Source: Planctomycetota bacterium (lineage in GTDB: Bacteria > Planctomycetota > UBA8742 > UBA2392). From it: DNA of 64,000 bases. The notes under the pieces are model-generated. The model was not told the DNA's origin. It searched no databases and saw only the letters and a list, made by a program, of their open reading frames with translations. Below are positions 61,799 to 64,000 of the stretch, one piece after another. The stretch lies in contig JADLAK010000103.1 in NCBI GenBank assembly GCA_020848275.1, positions 1 through 64,000 on the forward strand, read 5' to 3'. Numbering within the stretch: position 1 is the first letter of the stretch; each line of letters begins with the position of its first letter. The position numbers and the translations under genes were made by a program.

Positions 61799-62965
61799 AT
61801 GACTAAAACCACTGATCCGCTAATGAAATGGCGCGAGGAGTTTCCGATCCTCGCGCGCAAGACCTACCTCATCAACAACAGCCTGGGCGCGATGCCCCGA
61901 AAGGTCTACGAAGGTCTAAAGCACTTCGCCGACATGTGGAACACCGACGGCGTCACGGCCTGGCATTACCCCGACGGCAGCGGCTGGCTCCACGACTGCG
62001 AACTCACTGCCGATTTAATAGGCAGCGTGTTTAATGCCCCAAAAGGCTCCGTCATGCTGCACCTCAACGTCGCCACGCTGACGGCACAGGTGCTCTCGAG
62101 CATCGACTTCAGGGGCAAGCGCAACGGCATCGTCTACGACGACATGCAATTCACCAGCCCGCACTACGTCACGCAGGAATGGGCGCGTTACGGCGCGAAG
62201 GTGAAGATGGTCAAGAGCGACGACGGCATCGGCGTCGACGTGCAGAAACTTTGCGACGCGATTGACGAAACGACCGCGATCGTACCCATCAGCCACGTTT
62301 ATTTCCGCAGCAGCTACCTGCAAGACGTCAAACCGATCATCGAAAAGGCGCACAAGGTCGGCGCAAAGGTCCTGCTCGACGCTTACCAGAGCCTCGGCAC
62401 GGTGCCGATCGACGTCAAGGCGCTCAACGTTGACTACCTCGTCGGCGGCAGCGTCAAATGGGTTTGCGGCGGCCCCAACGTCTGCTACTTGTACATCCGC
62501 CCCGACTTGATCAAGGACTACAAGCCCGTGCTGACGGGCTGGATCAGCCACGCGCGGCCTTTTAAATTCGAGATGGAATTCGAGCCCGCGCCCAACGCCT
62601 GGCGCGCGAGTACCGGCACGCCGCCCGTCGTTGCGTTGTATTCGTGCCGACCCGGCTACGAGATCATCAAACAAGTCGGCGTCGACAAGATCCGCGAGAA
62701 GAGCCAGCGCCTGACCGCGCACCTGATGGACAAGGCTCTGGAGGCCGGTTTCAAGGTCAACTCGCCTCGCGATCCCGCTCGGCGTGGCGGCACCGTCTGC
62801 ATCGATTTCCCCGGTTCTGAACAGGCCGAAGCGAAGTTGATCGAACGCGGCTTTGTGATCGACTATCGCCCGCGCGGCGGGATTCGAGTCTCGCCGCACT
62901 TCTACAACACGACCGACGAATGCGACGCGATCCTCGCCGAAATGAAGAAGCTGGCTAACAAATAA
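61799..62965 (+). CDS. Kynureninase-like PLP enzyme (class V aminotransferase fold)
   Basis: This 388-residue PLP enzyme has the kynureninase-like N-terminal motif YLINNSLGAMPRKVYEGL and HYPDGSGWLHDC. PLP-binding residues are visible as Asp194 (VLLDAYQSLG) and Lys220 in GGSVKWVCGG, with the class V ending RGGIRVSPHFYNT. Kynureninase cleaves kynurenine to anthranilate plus alanine. The same fold also serves other hydrolases and desulfurases, so the substrate is not certain. A TDO-family gene at 57982 supports a tryptophan-catabolic link. The ATG at 61799 is preferred. Confidence 0.8.
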   Translation: MTKTTDPLMKWREEFPILARKTYLINNSLGAMPRKVYEGLKHFADMWNTDGVTAWHYPDGSGWLHDCELTADLIGSVFNAPKGSVMLHLNVATLTAQVLSSIDFRGKRNGIVYDDMQFTSPHYVTQEWARYGAKVKMVKSDDGIGVDVQKLCDAIDETTAIVPISHVYFRSSYLQDVKPIIEKAHKVGAKVLLDAYQSLGTVPIDVKALNVDYLVGGSVKWVCGGPNVCYLYIRPDLIKDYKPVLTGWISHARPFKFEMEFEPAPNAWRASTGTPPVVALYSCRPGYEIIKQVGVDKIREKSQRLTAHLMDKALEAGFKVNSPRDPARRGGTVCIDFPGSEQAEAKLIERGFVIDYRPRGGIRVSPHFYNTTDECDAILAEMKKLANK

Positions 62966-62969
62966 TGCA

Positions 62970-63197
62970 TCAGCGCCCTACTTCGAACATGGCGCGCGGC
63001 AATTGCGACTGGCGAATGATCGATTGCAAGGTGCCGATCCGAAGCTCTTTGTAGTCCGGCACAGGCACTGTGATGGTCGTGTTGCCACTTCGTTTCTGCA
63101 TGATGATGTGGCTACCACGTTGGCGGACTTGCACAAATCCGTTGGCGGAAAGAATGGCGCACACTTCGCGGGCCGATAGAACGCGAAGCTTACCCAA
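62970..63197 (-). CDS. hicA: HicA-type toxin (mRNA interferase)
   Basis: This 75-residue protein fits HicA: the beta-alpha-beta dsRBD-like fold with REVCAILSANGFVQVRQRGS, then the catalytic His in GSHIIMQKR, and the ending DYKELRIGTLQSIIRQS. HicA degrades mRNA in a ribosome-independent way. Its start overlaps hicB by 8 nt. The toxin stop lies 5 nt from the convergent kynureninase-like stop. Confidence 0.88.
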   Translation of the reverse strand: MGKLRVLSAREVCAILSANGFVQVRQRGSHIIMQKRSGNTTITVPVPDYKELRIGTLQSIIRQSQLPRAMFEVGR

Positions 63198-63417
63198 CGG
63201 CGATCTCCAGCCGGGTCACGTAGACTTCGGCATGTAGACGTTTCTTGATCTCAGATTTTGATGCCGTCTCAAAGAACAATTCGACGGCCTCGGCGAGATT
63301 GGCGCGGGCGTGCTCGACGCTGTCGCCCTGGCTGGCAATGTCGAGTTCGGCGCAATGGGCCACATATCCATCGCCTTCGCGTTCGATGATTGCTGTAAGT
63401 TGTTTGCTGGCCTTCAT
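63190..63417 (-). CDS. hicB: HicB-type antitoxin
   Basis: This 75-residue HicB antitoxin has the partial RNase-H-like fold: AIIEREGDGYVAHCAELDI, ASQGDSVEHARANLAEAV and LFFETAS. The antitoxin gene precedes the toxin gene, the hicBA order. No C-terminal DNA-binding helix is seen, so autoregulation through HicB is unclear. The ATG at 63417 is chosen by family length; longer starts run into the next gene. Confidence 0.85.
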   Translation of the reverse strand: MKASKQLTAIIEREGDGYVAHCAELDIASQGDSVEHARANLAEAVELFFETASKSEIKKRLHAEVYVTRLEIAVG

Positions 63418-63439
63418 GGTTGCCTCCCTCACCATTGTA

Positions 63440-64000
63440 TCAGTCTTCCGCGCCGTCAGCATTCGGCGTGATGATTTCCAGCGAGTCGCCAGAGTCGAGT
63501 TTGCCGCTGCATTTGGCCGGCAAGGTCTCGACCTGACCTTTGGCGCGACAGACACGGTTTACTCCGGGTTCGCCGCCCTTGGGCGCACGTTTGCGGCGCT
63601 CTGTCAACAGGCCGAACTCGCAGGGCACCAGCGCACGGATCCGCCGAACAACACCGCGGCCGCCTTTCGCGCCTTCACGTATCGAATACTCCTCGACGCG
63701 CAGCGGGTATGCGTGCTCGAGCGCCTCGATCGGCGTATTGAGCGTGTTCGTCATGTGGCTGTGCGTCGCCGAGGCTCCAGGCTGCGCGTCCGTGCCGCCG
63801 CAACCGCCCGCGATTGTCTCGTAATACGTAAAGGTTGCGCTCTTGGCGTTGACCCCGCCGATGGTCACGTTGTTCATCGTGCCTTGCGACTGTGCAGCGA
63901 CCCTCGCGCCGGCTTTGGCCAGCGCCGCAAAGCAGACATCGACGATGCGCTGGCTCGTTTCCACGTTGCCGCCCGCGACCGCGGCGGGCCGGCGCGCGTT
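63440..64000 (-). CDS. Hydantoinase B/oxoprolinase (HyuB), 5' end outside window
   Basis: The C-terminal 186 residues are present, and the frame is open to the window edge. Family marks are RPAAVAGGNVETSQRIVDV, QGTMNNVTIGG, YYETIAGGCG and SATHSHMTNTLNTPIEALE. HyuB proteins are subunits of ATP-dependent hydantoinases, N-methylhydantoinases or 5-oxoprolinases, and pair with HyuA. The partner should lie upstream, beyond the window. The C-terminal domain GEPGVNRV is typical. Confidence 0.92.
   Translation of the reverse strand, partial: NARRPAAVAGGNVETSQRIVDVCFAALAKAGARVAAQSQGTMNNVTIGGVNAKSATFTYYETIAGGCGGTDAQPGASATHSHMTNTLNTPIEALEHAYPLRVEEYSIREGAKGGRGVVRRIRALVPCEFGLLTERRKRAPKGGEPGVNRVCRAKGQVETLPAKCSGKLDSGDSLEIITPNADGAED

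Overview
The window is GC-rich bacterial chromosome with strong G/C preference at third codon positions. No rRNA, tRNA, CRISPR array, transposase or prophage gene was found. The gene content suggests an environmental Gram-negative bacterium, most likely a planctomycete or a relative, with moderate confidence. The evidence is two secreted prenyltransferase/squalene-cyclase-fold proteins, very large secreted subtilases with P-type and PKD-like domains and a Cys/TM/Arg C-terminal tail, a PrkA/DUF444/SpoVR set, an Mla lipid-transport operon, and many palindromic intergenic repeats.

Layout. 0-3.9 kb: small enzymes (cupin, ABM monooxygenase, parvulin-like protein, SDR) and a secreted cyclase-fold protein. 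3.9-9.0 kb (minus): prkA, a zinc-ribbon helical protein, a GT9 glycosyltransferase and a DUF444 protein. 9.2-14.1 kb (plus): a 993-residue membrane-anchored protein of unknown function and a second cyclase-fold protein. 14.1-17.9 kb (minus): a peptide/nickel-type ABC system in which both permeases are one polypeptide. 18-23.8 kb: yceH, a surface protein with a sorting tail, an HNH-like protein, dapA and small exported proteins. 23.9-30.3 kb (minus): two paralogous subtilases. 30.5-39.4 kb: spoVR, a lipoprotein, a ClC protein with CBS domains, an MBL hydrolase, an HtrA-type protease and a PDZ lipoprotein. 39.5-43 kb: a tRNA-dihydrouridine synthase, a Uma2-like protein and an EF-hand lipoprotein.

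43-52 kb holds the most striking locus. mlaE is separated from mlaF by an MNT/HEPN toxin-antitoxin-like pair and a DUF1643 gene. The last 131 bp of mlaE recur, about 89% identical and differing almost only at synonymous sites, just downstream of the HEPN gene. This looks like the scar of an insertion or allele exchange at the mlaE 3' end. From mlaF onward, six genes (mlaF, mlaD, a ccsA/hemX-like gene, hemA, a sensorless histidine kinase, purD) are joined by five consecutive 4-nt ATGA overlaps.

52-64 kb: a frameshifted accessory gene, a MITE-like palindromic element, a DUF433 protein overlapping bioB, cysS, ispF, a tryptophan-dioxygenase-family protein, a methyltransferase, a degenerate PP2C-like protein, a kynureninase-like enzyme, hicBA, and the truncated 3' part of a hydantoinase-B gene.

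The noncoding DNA is rich in imperfect palindromes of several families. In at least four places the end of such a repeat forms the stop codon of the adjacent gene.
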